In this document: in pieces, positions 34,756 through 46,440 of the stretch
Position numbering within the stretch: position 1 is the first letter of the stretch
How the letters are laid out: the number at the start of each line of letters is the position of its first letter
Source: Cyrtodaria siliqua
Taxonomy: Eukaryota > Mollusca > Bivalvia > Adapedonta > Hiatellidae
Length of the DNA: 64,000 nt
Reading direction: 5' to 3'
Assembly (NCBI GenBank): GCA_037043455.1
Contig: JAWPHD010008247.1
Span: forward strand, 53,592-117,591
Program-made: the position numbers and the translations under genes
Notes under the pieces: model-generated
What the model was told of the DNA's origin: nothing
The model's database searches: none
Seen by the model: the letters and a program-made list of their open reading frames with translations, nothing else

Positions 34756-36300
34756 TGTTTGATCTCTGAAACTCAGTAGAACTAATTCGTATACTCCAGT
34801 TCAATCTACTGAGGATGACGTTATGTCCACACATATCACTCGGTGCATTATTTTCAAGGCTGGGGTAGACGAAAAAAAACAACTGCAAACTATATACTGG
34901 ATTCCTAAATTACATAAAAATCCGTATAAAGCTCGTTTAATTTGGAATTCTAGTGCCTGCACCTGCACAAACATCTCTAAGCCTTTAACTTTTTGTCTTA
35001 CTGCCGTTAAAGATCACGTTAAACAATAGCATGCTAAAACTTATGAAAACTCTGGGATTAATTTATTTTGGCCTATTAAAACTTCAGGAGACTTTCTTGA
35101 TACAATTTGCAATAAACGTCAAGCTTCACATATAAGTACTTATGACGTTCCAATGCGGTAGCTCTATTGTCAACCCTTTTGTGTTTGCCTTTTTTCATCT
35201 TTAAATTTGTTTTTTGTTTCTGGGTGTGTTTGTGGTTGTCTGTCGTCCTTGAATGCTGCTTTTCCTGTTCGATTTTTATATCTACATTCTCTACACTTTA
35301 TACAATCTTACCGCATCACCGTATCAAAGACAAGCTTATTGCTCTTATTCAAAATAACTTTCGCTAGAGAACAAAACTATATTTTTTGCCTGTAACAATA
35401 TTAAAGCGTTTTTTACTAACGGCATTTTAGACAATTACACTATGTGGACTTGCCAAGAAGTTTTTGAAGCGCTCATTTCCTATTAGATAATATTTTCGTC
35501 AGGTATGGAACAACCGTTTATAGAAAAATTGTTGGTATCCCTATGGGTACAAACTGTGCACCTCTTGTCTTTTCACATATTTATTCTTGTATTGCTATGA
35601 AAGAGATTTCATGTTGAGTCTTTCATCCGATACTTCCGATGCATCACGTCACCATAGAAGTCTGTTTATGAGAGTCCTTGTCGCAGAAGAGTTACTTTGT
35701 AGACGGGGATGTTCTCCGTGCTACTTCTATGGGGTCTATGTTTCTCAACCTATTCGTTTTTCTAGAGCTTGTAGCCGAGTTGACTTTAATATTCGTAATC
35801 TGTGTATAACGAAAGAGCTACTCCAGCAGGGCTACCGTTCCCATAAACTTCGAAAAACCTTTGCAAAATATTATTATCATAACCAGGATCTACTTTTAAA
35901 ATATAAAAGTAATTTAAAAACTCTTCTGTCGACAAGGACTATCACAACCTGACTTCTATGGTGATGTGATTTACAAACTTCGTAAGATCCTTGGTCATAA
36001 TCAATTTCATACACTCTTTATTAAACGTGTTAAAACGTTTATCAGAAGAGGTTATGACCCTATCATTTTGCAACGTACAGCATGTTTAGTGATGGACCCA
36101 TTACAGTTCGCCACTTTGATTGTGCGATGGCCGGACAGACTGTGGACCATATGATAATGTCTACCTGAAACCGTATAGGACGGTAGCGTTTGATATTTGT
36201 CTTTAATCTTTTCTTGTCGTACCCTTAACGGTTTATTCTTTTCTGTCAAGTCACTGATGACTTACTTTGTGGCTTTGTAGGGTTGTTTTATATTATATAT
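34756..36300 (+). pseudogene. Penelope-like reverse transcriptase (copy C)
   Basis: Plus-strand RT pieces in order: QTIYWIPKLHKNPYKARLIW near 34878-34945, LTAVKDHVK, ENSGINLFWPIKTSGDFLDT, STYD (35130-35141), then after a 135-bp insertion STLYTILPHHRIKDKL near 35283, FLYCYERDFMLSLSSD near 35585, GVYVSQPIRFSRAC, KELLQQGYRSHKLRKTFAKY, KSNLKTLLST, then MIYKLRKIL and RTACLVMDPL. The segment that should carry the YLDD catalytic box is missing between 35640 and 35720, so this copy has lost its active site. Several stops confirm decay. Confidence 0.75.
35146..35280 (+). mobile_element. S1-family element inserted in Penelope-like copy C
   Basis: Starts gttccaatgcggtagctcta and ends cgatttttatatctac. 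It shares tattgtcaaccc, ttttcatctttaaa, tgtttgtggttgtctgtcgt and cttttcctgttcgattttta with the S1 copies at 36592, 54290 and (inverted) 59468. It separates the residues STYD from STLYT of the RT, which are adjacent in related elements. Confidence 0.75.
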
Positions 36301-36570
36301 ACATTATTTTGAAAAGGTACAGCATGTTTAGTGGTGGACCAATTACAGTTCGCCACTATTATTTCCTCTTTGATTGTGCGATGACCGGACAGATTGTGGA
36401 CCATATGATGACGTCTACCCCTGAAACCTTATAGGACGGTAGCGTTTGATATTTGTCTTTAATCTTGTCTTGTCCTATCTTTAACGGTTTATTCTCTTGT
36501 TGCTCTGGCTTCTGTCAAGTCATTGATTACTTACTTTGTGGCTTTGTAGGCTTGTTTTATATTATATATA
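36074..36570. repeat. Tandem duplication of the Penelope-like 3' end
   Basis: gtacagcatgtttagtg begins at about 36077 and again near 36318; both copies run through gtggaccatatgat, ggacggtagcgtttgatatt, taacggtttattct and tttatattatatata. About 240 bp each, with small indels. Confidence 0.9.
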
Positions 36571-36591
36571 CTTGATCAATAATGTGTGGGA

Positions 36592-36815
36592 TGACAATAG
36601 GGTAAGAGTGAGGTTTGGTTCACCCTCGAACCTGGTTTAAACCCCCTGCGGCCACTTTCTGGCCACTGTCCGTTCCAAGTGGGTAGCCCTATTGTGTTTG
36701 TGATGTCTTATTTTGCCTTTTATTCATCTTTAAAGTTATTATTTTTTCTGAGTGTGTGTTTGTGGTTGATTGTCGTCCTAAAATTTTGCTTTTCCTGTTC
36801 GATTTTTATATCTAC
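36592..36815 (+). mobile_element. Dispersed element S1, plus-strand copy
   Basis: Contains gaggtttggttcaccctcga, acctggtttaaaccccc, ctgtccgttccaagtgg, tagccctattgtgtttgtga and the same 3' words as the 35146 copy, ending cgatttttatatctac. The acctggttyaaacc word resembles an RNA polymerase III B box, so a tRNA-derived SINE is possible. Confidence 0.75.
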
Positions 36816-39089
36816 TTTTAATGTTCAAAATTATAAAGGCTACCATGTGCTCAATGCTACTTAACGGAACAGACAAATTGGATATATCTTGATCATTTAA
36901 TAACTTTTAAAATTAATGTCTATATATCTAACAAAGTAAAGTTTAGAAAAAAAGTGAAGTGTACATGTTGCCTGAATAGTAGTGTGACCATGGCCAAAAT
37001 CGATGATTATTTTCAGGGGTAGATGGTAACAATAATATAACAAAACATATTATATATCAAAATGTTCGTCTTGGTCTGAAGTTTATCAGGCAATCAGCAT
37101 AAATTGGCAACAATGAGGGCGAACCGAGTAAACCAATATGGCATCCAAGATGGTCGCCATTTTTGTTAAGATTGGTATGGAGCTTATAGGAAGATAAAAT
37201 ACCATAGGTCAATACGTGTGAGTATATTCTTTCATAGTTGTAGCAATTTAATACTTATTTTAACCTTTTAGAGAAAATTAGTTGTCCTTAATTTCAAAAA
37301 AGAGGCCAAAATCTAGGTCAATACTGCAAATTATTTTTAAAAAAACTTGTTACAGCCCTATAATATTCAAAATGTATTTTAAAAGCTTTAATTAAATTAT
37401 CAAATAAAAAGAGATGATGAAATTGAACAAAATGTTTGCTGTATAATGCATCTTGCTACTGCAATGTGATATTTTAGTAAATGTTTATTTTTATGTAATC
37501 TTGTAATGTTGTTTATTTTAACTACAGTGTACTCTAAGGTATTTCTCCTCATATGACTGTTTTACCCGGGAGTATTTTACCAGAGCACCGGTAAAGTTTA
37601 TGAATAGGGAACATTCAAATGTAAACTGTAGACATTAGAATAAAGTTGATGTTTGAACAATTTCATTAAAATCAGAAACATAACAGCATGTTACTAAGAT
37701 GTTTGAGATTAAAGAAATGAATGTATTACATTGATCGATGTGACATGTTTTGAGTTGACAGAGCAGAGCTCCTTCCACTCTGGGCAGAATTTCAGTCCAA
37801 TATTGCATCTGACTGCTTCCATGACACAGAAAATGTAGTATATACTCAATTATAAACACCCCTCGTAATACAGTACAGTGTATACTACACTCAAACGAAC
37901 CGAACAAATGGAAAATGAGTGTCCTAGGTCAACTTCAAGATGTTTTTCTGAACGTTTAATAGTACACGAAGGACAGGAGGAGCTCACTAAGAGTTTGTTG
38001 ATCTCTTACTAAAAACGACAATGACAAATAGTAAGATTCAGTGAAATACGAATCAAAATGTATCCTAACTAATGACTTTTGAGAATGCACCTGTACCATT
38101 GAGTTAGTTTTGTGATGATGGGAAATGGTTGCAAACAAAAGGCAGATATCATGAAAACATGAACAAAAATGTTCCACCAGTATCGGTGTTAAGGAGTATC
38201 GATGAAGCGGGTAGCATCAGTTTTGACGGAATGGCAATTATTCAAATTGTACAGTGTGTGTTTGGGTGTGGAAAATCTATTCTTTTAGACTGGCAAGCAT
38301 TTAGATTTAACCAGATTAATCCATATACATGATAGTGTTTATAAAAGTTAATGTGAGCGGATCTTGGCGATGGTTTTTACACATACAGAGTGCGACAAAT
38401 GTTGCTCTTCCTTTGAAATTGGCAAGAAAATGGCATCTAATGTAATGATGAACAGTACTGGTGAGGCTTCAGAATTATCAGTCCGACAAATGTATGTCTC
38501 TGAATACGTTGAAAATAAAAAAGGGTACTCGAAAACAAGAGTTTAAAACCAAGGAAATTAGTTACCCCCACAAACCCACCTCCAAACAGATGATAGGTTT
38601 TTACTTCATCTATCAAATGTGCATATCAGTTACTGATTTGGAGAGGACATGCTAAATATGCGATACCAACAGAGCGTGGCTATGGAATTGATAAAGACAG
38701 AGGTCCTCATGTTATGAACTAGCTGTTAACGACAAGACCGAGTGGGTTGGTCTGCTTCTGTGATGGTCAATGTAATGATGTTAGTTCGTGAAATGAAACA
38801 CGTGTGTATAATTATACAAGTATTTGCATAAGATGAAGACTTCCGATAAGATAAATGAACAGCTGTGTAAGTAATTATTCCTGTATTTGAATGTCAAATG
38901 AAGATGTCAAACTAAGATAAGCTCTCGGATTTGATATTTATTTATTATTTATTGTGATGATTACACATATTGATTAAAACATTAATGGTTTATTATAATC
39001 AGAATATTATTTCCAGCATGTAATAATGTATACTGAAAGACCTGTGTATAAGTAAAACTGGACGAAATATGCTCAAATACGTTAAGCAA
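36816..39089. other. Unassigned sequence with short open frames
   Basis: Plus-strand frames at 38129-38332 and 38364-38546 are the longest here; the second contains CDKCCSSF, which could be a fragment of a Cys-rich domain but is too short to name. No splice pattern is clear. Confidence 0.4.
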
Positions 39090-39197
39090 ATGCAGTGTGC
39101 ATAAATAGTACATATATATGGAAGTGGATAACGCCGTAGACACATGCAGTGTGCATAACTAGTACATATATATGGCAGTGGATCACGCCGTAGACAC
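39090..39197. repeat. 54-bp direct duplication
   Basis: Two copies starting at 39090 and 39144: atgcagtgtgcataaatagt, then acatatatatggaagtggat and aacgccgtagacac. Confidence 0.9.
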
Positions 39198-40684
39198 ATG
39201 CCATGACTCATCAAGTCGCATTAAACTGACATCGGACCGACCATTCATAGCGTAACACTTATATCATCAGCGTCAAGCAATGGAGCTACTCGTTAACTAT
39301 TTGGTGTAACTGATTAACTAGATAGATTATACTAATAAATGACAGATTCAATCGTTGAATGAAGCGCGGGTCGTGGTTTAAATCAAGCCAGGTCGAGCCC
39401 TAATTCATAAGGAGAATGGGCTTATCGACTCCGTTGCGTATGAAACACATCCATATATTCCGCCATGCTGTGTCTCTAAGAAATTAGGGGCTATTCAAGC
39501 AATGCCGGGTTTAAAAGTTTTGGGTGTAAGTTCCTCGCTTGAGCATGGATTATTACAGTTCTAGGTATTCCGTGTAAAAGTAATTAGTGGCCGTTCAAAT
39601 AATGTAGAATAAATGTGACAGAGCTTCATTTCAATTCAATTTGCTGTTTTATCATACGGTAGAATAAACTCTATTTTCATTTCCTACATCATTCGTGACC
39701 TATCAGATAACTTTTTTTGAAACCCAATACTGAGATATAACAGACTCTACATATATGAAACCAATGAACGTGATGTTTGATGATTGTAAAATATACCCGA
39801 TCAGGGTTAACGTGTCCCAAACGTGTTTTTCTCACAGAGTTCAAAGTACACTGCTTGACAATATTCTTTATTGTTCAGAACACTGCATAATTATTGAATT
39901 AAAATATATGCTAAAATAACGAAGAACAAATCTAAATTTCCCTTTCTTTTATTTATGTATTTAAAGGCAGCTTCAAAATTAACACTTGCGGACTAAATAT
40001 CAAAGTGGAAGTAAACTGTAGTTTTATCATCAATACCATTCGTATGTTCTACAAAACATCGATACGGTTTGTTTAAAAATGCATGCCGAGTTTCGTGTTT
40101 GGCATGCAGAAAGTGTTCCCCTGTAAAAGTGACATGTTACACTTTCATATATGTGTAATCATTCGATTAATATTTCAGTAAACTGTTTCTGATATGAGAT
40201 AGTACTGGTTCAAGTCGGCATTACATTTATATTCTCCTCGCGCGTAATCTTTTTTCTTTTTAAACTGTGTTTGCTATATTATATCGTACCCATTATAGCA
40301 AACGATAAGATGCGTTTCCAAGCAGCTGGGTACGTTATTAATAAACCCGATGATTGGTTAGAATCGAACTAAATGTGTATATTACCTTCAAACCAAACCA
40401 CAAGCTTAATATCAGAAACCACAGTTAAACAGTCACAAACTGCATATACGTGTTTTATTTACATCATTAAACAAGCTAAACAGCTTATACAAATATCACT
40501 CTTAATGGCGCTAATGACAACCTTAATTATTATTATTATTATTCTTTTACAATTATGGCAAAGAATCAATTAAGGTTATTTGGCCATGGTTTGGCATAGT
40601 CTTGATGTAAGGGGAGTTTTGTTTTATTTTAATGGTATTTTAGCACATATTAGGCCATATATGACGGTCGGTTTAGGCAGATCA
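39198..40684. other. Unassigned sequence
   Basis: No gene recognised. A short (ATT)n run lies at about 40526-40545. Confidence 0.5.
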
Positions 40685-40830
40685 CCCCATTTTTCAAGAG
40701 TAGAACCAGTACTGTATATCACCCGCCATCCATAAGAATCGACACTTTTGCACGTGTCCGAGTATGTGACCAGCACATTCTCTAACAACGCCAATACGAG
40801 TCGCACCGGTTGAAATCGAATCAATTAAGT
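40685..40830 (-). repeat. tRNA-derived SINE family, body-containing copy
   Basis: Shares accccatttttc, agtactgtatat, gccatcc and gaatcgacactttt with 7030-7093 in the same order and orientation. On the minus strand the upstream part begins gattcgatttcaaccggtgc. Confidence 0.5.
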
Positions 40831-40899
40831 GCCTCAATAACTAACAAGAACATGTTAACTAATCATTTTGTGAAACTGTAGATTCTGAAAAACGTTGTT

Positions 40900-41055
40900 A
40901 CCTTTAGTGTAGACAGTTGTTATCATTACCGTTAACATGAAAAGTTGTTACCTTTATCGTTAGCGTTGTTACCTTCAGCCGAGGAGGTGATTGTTACCTT
41001 TAGTGGAGGTTGTTACCTGTAGCGTTGGAATTGTTACCTTTAGCGAAATTGTTAC
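40900..41055. repeat. Short degenerate repeat of gttgttacctttagcg
   Basis: Seven or so variants of ttgttacctttag with irregular spacing. Confidence 0.75.
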
Positions 41056-41168
41056 CTGTGTTACTGGCATGGGCTCATCAAGCGCACATTTATAGTATCA
41101 ATTGGTTTATGTTTTTTCTTTTAAACATTTTTTTCGAAATTTATGTGTTTGTTTTTGTAACTTCACGT

Positions 41169-41215
41169 ATGTATCCTGAGGAAGGCGATAAAAGCCGAAA
41201 ACGCTCGAGATACAT
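41169..41215 (+). ncRNA. Hammerhead-core-like motif near a Penelope-like fragment
   Basis: A 7-bp closing stem (atgtatc / gatacat) encloses ctgagga, a hairpin aggcgataaaagcc and gaaaa. CUGANGA followed by a stem and GAAA is the hammerhead core, and Penelope-like elements are known to carry hammerheads. The cleavage-site UH and a proper stem III are not convincing, so activity is doubtful. Confidence 0.25.
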
Positions 41216-41269
41216 TTGTTTATCAAGCACTGTTTGGTTGATATTTTTTCTCAAATTTATATATATACA

Positions 41270-41715
41270 TAATTAAAAACAGCTCAATATGTATCCAGAA
41301 ATGTACTGAACAACCACAACAGTGACAGCCAAAGAGAAATTCAATCAGGGTTTCAGAAGGTTCAATCATTGAGTCGTACGGGGTTGTCTGGTGATAGCCC
41401 AAGAGAAAAATGAAGCGTAGTGACTGACTGTAGAGTGTCCAATCACCAAGCATGAAGTGGGTTGTAATATTAAACGGTCGTATCCTTTTCTGATGTATAT
41501 CATGACTAATTTTGTAAATGGACAGAAGTCCGTCAGACCACTTCAATTTCCGAAGTTTATAGATCACATCTCTATAGAGGAGAGGATGCGATATTCCTAG
41601 TCTCAGAAAAGTGTTTATGTTGGTGTTTTACTTCCACAGCAGGTTTTCGTTGCGGCGATAGAATTTGAGAAAGATATACGTAGTTTATGATTTTAACACC
41701 CTGCTGAAGAACACA
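41270..41715 (-). pseudogene. Penelope-like reverse transcriptase, C-terminal remnant (copy E)
   Basis: On the minus strand it aligns by eye with the 3' part of copy B: the HKLR-like block near 41690, KYNTNI-like and LGISHPLLYRDVIYKLRKLK words near 41575-41640, then a degraded end to 41280. Frameshifted and lacking the catalytic domain. Confidence 0.65.
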
Positions 41716-42467
41716 AAACAACAAAATCTAATAAATGGTCCATTTTCCATTTTGTTACTTATCAACTCAGGACAGGATATGCTGTCTGCTTGTTAATTTA
41801 GTCTTATGACTGCTACTTCTGATGAGCAGGCTTCATAACCGCTGCTCCCAACTAAATTCGATTTTATTTCGCTCTTCGGGGCATATAATTTTGTTAGACA
41901 CTGGGACCATACGTCGCTGAACAGGGAATTATGGTATTAAAAGTATCATGTCCACCGCAATATGCATGCCATATTTCAATACCATTCATGAACAGCCTCA
42001 TTGAAAACGAGACTGCAATATTTCTTATTTATTGTGTTCGGTCGTTTCCAAAGGCTCATTCTCCTACTCTGTGATATAGCACAGTGGCGTGTGGGTTCAG
42101 TTACACGTCTCCCCGCGCTTGCAATCAGGACTGTTATTCATTCGATCTTTGGAGGTCGATGAGCCCGATAATTATATGGTAAAAAGGCGCGATGGCGTCA
42201 TCGTTCAACGATGGCTACCTCCATTTTGCTTCTTTCCAAATTTTCAAATAGGTCATAATTTATCTCCTTTATTTTTCATCGCATAATGATAATTATTTCA
42301 GCCTTTTTCAAGTGGTGCTGAGCCCTTTAAATTAAACCTTGTTTGAAAATAGTGCATCAACCCTATTAAGAATTATATCAAAAAATATTATACGAAAATA
42401 CTACGGAATAGATAATATTGGTTCCAACAATTTGGCATGTGAGTACTCTGGTAAGCTCAATCTTTTT
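41716..42467. other. Unassigned sequence
   Basis: No coding similarity recognised; the short frame 42089-42286 has no known motif. Confidence 0.5.
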
Positions 42468-42550
42468 AATTATAAACTTAAAAGTGTACTTTATTATCTC
42501 CCTTTGTAGCAACACCTATATTACAGAGAGGTCACACGTTTATATTATAT
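42468..42550. repeat. 83-bp direct repeat, left copy
   Basis: aattataaacttaaaagtgt through gaggtcacacgtttatatta; matched at 43880-43960 with one or two differences. Confidence 0.9.
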
Positions 42551-42648
42551 ATATTTTTTTTTTAAATTAAGCGTATTTGTTTTTTTACATTTATGTTGAA
42601 CAGGTTTTACATTTAAGGTAATTTTTAAATTTGAGATTCTTAACTAGG
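42551..42648. repeat. Third AAATGTAAAA-type terminus
   Basis: Contains ttttttacatttatgttgaa, caggttttacatttaaggta and attcttaac, the same order of words as the outer end of the array at 50669, but short and without amplification. It starts exactly where the left 83-bp repeat ends. Confidence 0.55.
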
Positions 42649-43879
42649 GTATACCTTTATGTACAAGTAAAATAATAATTAAATACTTTGTTTTAATACT
42701 TCACAATAACGAAAAACGAACTCAACTAAACAAAAGTTTTAAAAAATAAATTACAAATCCTTAAGAACACCTCCGACTGCGCTACTACGTATTCAGAAAC
42801 TGTTTGTACCCCACTCAGCAGAAGTTAGACTTCTGTTGCAAAACAAATTTAGCGCATCGAGGAATAACTCAGCCATTGGATATAAATAGATTGTTTGCTT
42901 TGAGCCGTGACCACGGTTTATTCTCACTTGGCCGACTTTCTAAATTTCTTAATAACACCAAAATTAAGTCTCCCTTTGCCAACCTTATTTATTTTGGTAC
43001 TCATGGTATAAGTCTACTTGTCATTTTCAATACAGTATACAATAAATTTGTTTTTTTACTTTTTTGGGCAAGGTGCTGATCCTAAAAATATAGAGTGCAC
43101 CTCCGAGCACACAGTTTTGATGATGTGTCTCTGTCCAGTACTTGTTATAACAAAATATCAGCTGTACTCGAAACTGAACAAAAAAATCCTTTAAACTTAC
43201 TTTTTATGAGTTTTAGTAGTGATTCAGTCCATTTGTCGCTAAAAGAGATATTAAAAATGCGTGTATTAACAACTTCTTTGTAATGTGATCGGTGAAATTC
43301 CCTTTCATGCATGCACAGCATTACATCGTTTAATTTAAACAAAGGGGCGGCGCTTTACCGTACTCTAACTTCCAATAAATGGAAGAGTACGGACAGGGTC
43401 ACTAAATGCACCATACTACAAAACATACAGCGTATGTCGCAGATCGTTGGTTACTTAAAAATCTCGATGGACTACGCCCATCCCGGTGTTTAAATAAACT
43501 CGCTGTGATCATTCGCTATTCTATCTATTACATATTGGAGGTTAATTTTGCCACTTATCTTACCTTATCCTTTGAATCAATATTGCTTGTTAAGTGGGTA
43601 GTGCAAAATTACCTAAATTGGCTCGATCAGCCATGTCGATGTTCGAACGCTACTTACATTATTATCCTGGATGTATGGATATGGATGTTATGACCAAGTT
43701 CATGTTACATGTTAAAGCGTGACGGACAGATGGACTAAGACGACGAATTAAGACAGACTACAGACAAAGCGATCCCTACCTGTCTGCCATGCTACGAAGG
43801 CGACACAAAGACAATAAAATGGAACTTTGAATTGTAACATTTCTGTGAATCATTTTTTAATGTTAGCCCAATCATTTTA
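42649..43879 (+). other. Unassigned region between the 83-bp direct repeats
   Basis: Plus-strand frames 42804-43079, 43095-43283 and 43406-43693 are unrecognised. An aataaa lies at 43815 shortly before the right repeat. It could be the body of an element bounded by the 83-bp repeats, but no replication gene is visible. Confidence 0.35.
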
Positions 43880-43960
43880 ATTATAAACTTAAAAGTGTAC
43901 TTTATTATCTCCCTTTGTAGCAACACCTTTATTACAGAGAGGTCACACGTTTATATTATT
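43880..43960. repeat. 83-bp direct repeat, right copy
   Basis: Counterpart of 42468-42550, 1.41 kb downstream in the same orientation. Confidence 0.9.
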
Positions 43961-44393
43961 TCGTATTCTTTCGTATATTTAGAATCAATAAAACTATATT
44001 CACATGTAATTTGCTTAAAAAGGATACATATATTCAGATTTTTTTATTCATCTTTACCTTCTTTCGATATAATGTGCGTTAAGTGATTAAAATGTTTAAA
44101 AGAATGGTTGCTTCCATATGTTTTTATACGTTTTTTTTATATGTTTACATGACATTCTGAATTCAATCAAATACACACAAAATATTGCTGGAGTTAATCC
44201 ATGCCATGCATCCATTTTTATTTCAGTTAGAACATTTTCTTAAAAATTACCTCAATAAATAAAAGAATAGTTTTACACACTTAAGCTACCGATCTATAAA
44301 ATATACTATCCTGGCTTAAAAGAAGAGTAAGACATTGACCTTTCCGAAAATGCATATTAGAATGTGCCAGCTTGAGTGGGTAGCCGCCCACGG

Positions 44394-44616
44394 CCTATAT
44401 AGCCGAAATGTTAATATAAGGCTCTTTTAAAATATGTCCTTGTTAATACATATTATCATTAAAGCTCACTGGAAATGGTGTCCGCAAGTTTTTCATCCAC
44501 TTTAGTTCTGCTATATGTCTAGCTTTTATTTTAAAGTTTTTAGTTGCATCATTATCATAAATTATATATTCAACAGTGTGAACAGTGACGTTACTATGAC
44601 CTGACTGACGAAAAAT
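44394..44616 (-). pseudogene. Penelope-like 5' fragment (copy D), inverted match to 12741-12967
   Basis: The reverse complement carries tttcgtcagtcaggtcatag, gctagacatatagcagaact, aaagtggatgaaaaacttgc and acaccatttcca in the same order as copy A, and similarity runs on through aaaagagcct to ggctatat. It is the 5' flank of the RT frame without the RT. Confidence 0.75.
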
Positions 44617-45199
44617 GCTGATTTCTGAATTATTTCAATAGAAATATTTTTTAAGCGTATCACTTATATTGTTTTACCATATTATGTATAATGATATTGT
44701 ATACATTTCACTTTATTTTAAAAGGGTCCCCAAAGTTTCGTGAATCCCTAAATATATTGTCTGGGGTCAAAACGTTAAAATAACTAAAAAGGTTGATTTC
44801 TGTAATGAACATATGTTTAAAATGCTACTTTATTATTTTATTTATTATCATGAAATGTCAGTAGATTCCTGATTTTTTGCATCTAGGTGCAAAGATACCT
44901 TTCCTGGAATTATAAATAAATAAAGGGATAAATGTGGGTTTGTTGGCAAAAAAAAGAATTAAAAACGAACAAAAACTGCTGATTTCTTGAATACTTCAAT
45001 AAACACGTATTTATATTAATTTCCGTTATTTACTGTGTGTTTGCTTACATCTATTAACAAGAGGGTGGCCCTAGGTATAAACCAACTTGGGTGTGGTTTT
45101 GCGAGTCTAAAAAAAGAGAGCATGATAATGGACCTTTGGAAACGGCCGACAACGACACATACCAAAATGTCAGTCTCGATTTGATTGAGATTGTTCTAA
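44617..45199. other. Unassigned sequence
   Basis: No gene or clear repeat recognised. Confidence 0.5.
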
Positions 45200-46440
45200 A
45201 CCTGTTGAGTCTATTTTCTGTACAAGTATGTAGGTATGTCGGCCTGAATCTGTGTAGGAGTCGGTAATTTGGATCCCACTGCCTTTAGGCTTTTTAGGGT
45301 GGGCTGAACTTATTTGTAACATTACTTATATGGCCTGTATCTGTATGAGTGGGGCTACTTGAAATCTTCTGACTTTCTGTTTTTCTGTACAATACGTCGG
45401 TGTATATATAAGTGTAAAATGACAGTTATAAATGACAGTTATGGACTGTATCGGTATGCGTGTGAGTAGCTTAAACCCTTCTGACACTACATGGATGTAT
45501 ATTTAAGCGTCATATGACAGGTATACACTGCATCAGCGGTGGTGACTGCAATCCCACTATATCAACATTATGTACAATATTTGGTGTACCATGATACGTA
45601 TGGTCTGTATCTTTTGAGTATGTGTTATTTGAAGACTTCTGAAGCTATGCTCTGTACAACACATGGGCGAATATGTATGTGTAACTTGACATGTATGACC
45701 CATATCTGTACGAGTATAGCCTACTCTTAAAGCATTCTAAATGCATGTTACAAACACTACGTCGATTTGAGCTTACATGTAACACGACATGATTGGCAGA
45801 TATGGCATGTATCTGTATAAGTGTAGGTAACTTGAAGTTCACTGTCTCAATGGTTTGTCCAATATGTGGTTGTGGTCTTACATCTACCATGATAAGTATG
45901 ACATGTGTCTGTATACGGGGTGGGTAACCTGAAGTTCACTGTCTCAATGGTTTGTCCAATATGTGGTTGTGGTCTTACATGTACCATGATAAGTATGGCA
46001 TGTGTCTGTATAAGTGTGGGTAACTTGAAGTTCACTGTCTCAATGGTTGATCCAATATGTGGTTGTGGTCTTACAAGTACCATGATAAGTATGGCATGTT
46101 TCTGTATAAGTGTCGGTAACTTGAAGTTCACTGTCTCAATGGTTTGTCCAATATGTGGTTGTGGTCTTACATGTACTATGATAGGTATGGCATTGTCTGT
46201 ATGGGTGTGGGAAACTTGACACTTTCTGCATCTATAAGTATGTTATTTGTACTACTTGGGTTTAGACTTACGTGTATGACATGTATCTATGAGTGGAGGT
46301 AGGCTGAAGGCCGCTTCTTTTTTGTTCTGTACAATATGTGGGTGTATGCTTAAGTGTAACACGACAGGTATGGCCTGTATCTGTTTGGATGCAGTTTGAA
46401 GCCTTCTGCGTCTATGTTCCGTACAATATGTAGCTGTGTT
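45200..46440. repeat. 96-bp tandem repeat, sharp in the middle, degenerate outside
   Basis: ttcactgtctcaatggttt recurs at 45838, 45935, 46031 and 46127. Words such as ccaatatgtggttgtggtct, gtatggcatgtgtctgtata and agtgtgggtaacttgaag fill the unit. Divergent units with ctgtacaatatgtgggtgta extend to both sides. Confidence 0.9.

Noticed and set aside
37125..37160. atggcatccaagatggtcgccat as a regulatory site
   Set aside because: Short and of a type common in invertebrate intergenic DNA; nothing around it supports a promoter.
42551..42648. Third terminus proving that the 20-kb arms are one element
   Set aside because: Its existence shows that the terminus occurs more than once locally, so it weakens the single-element reading rather than proving it.
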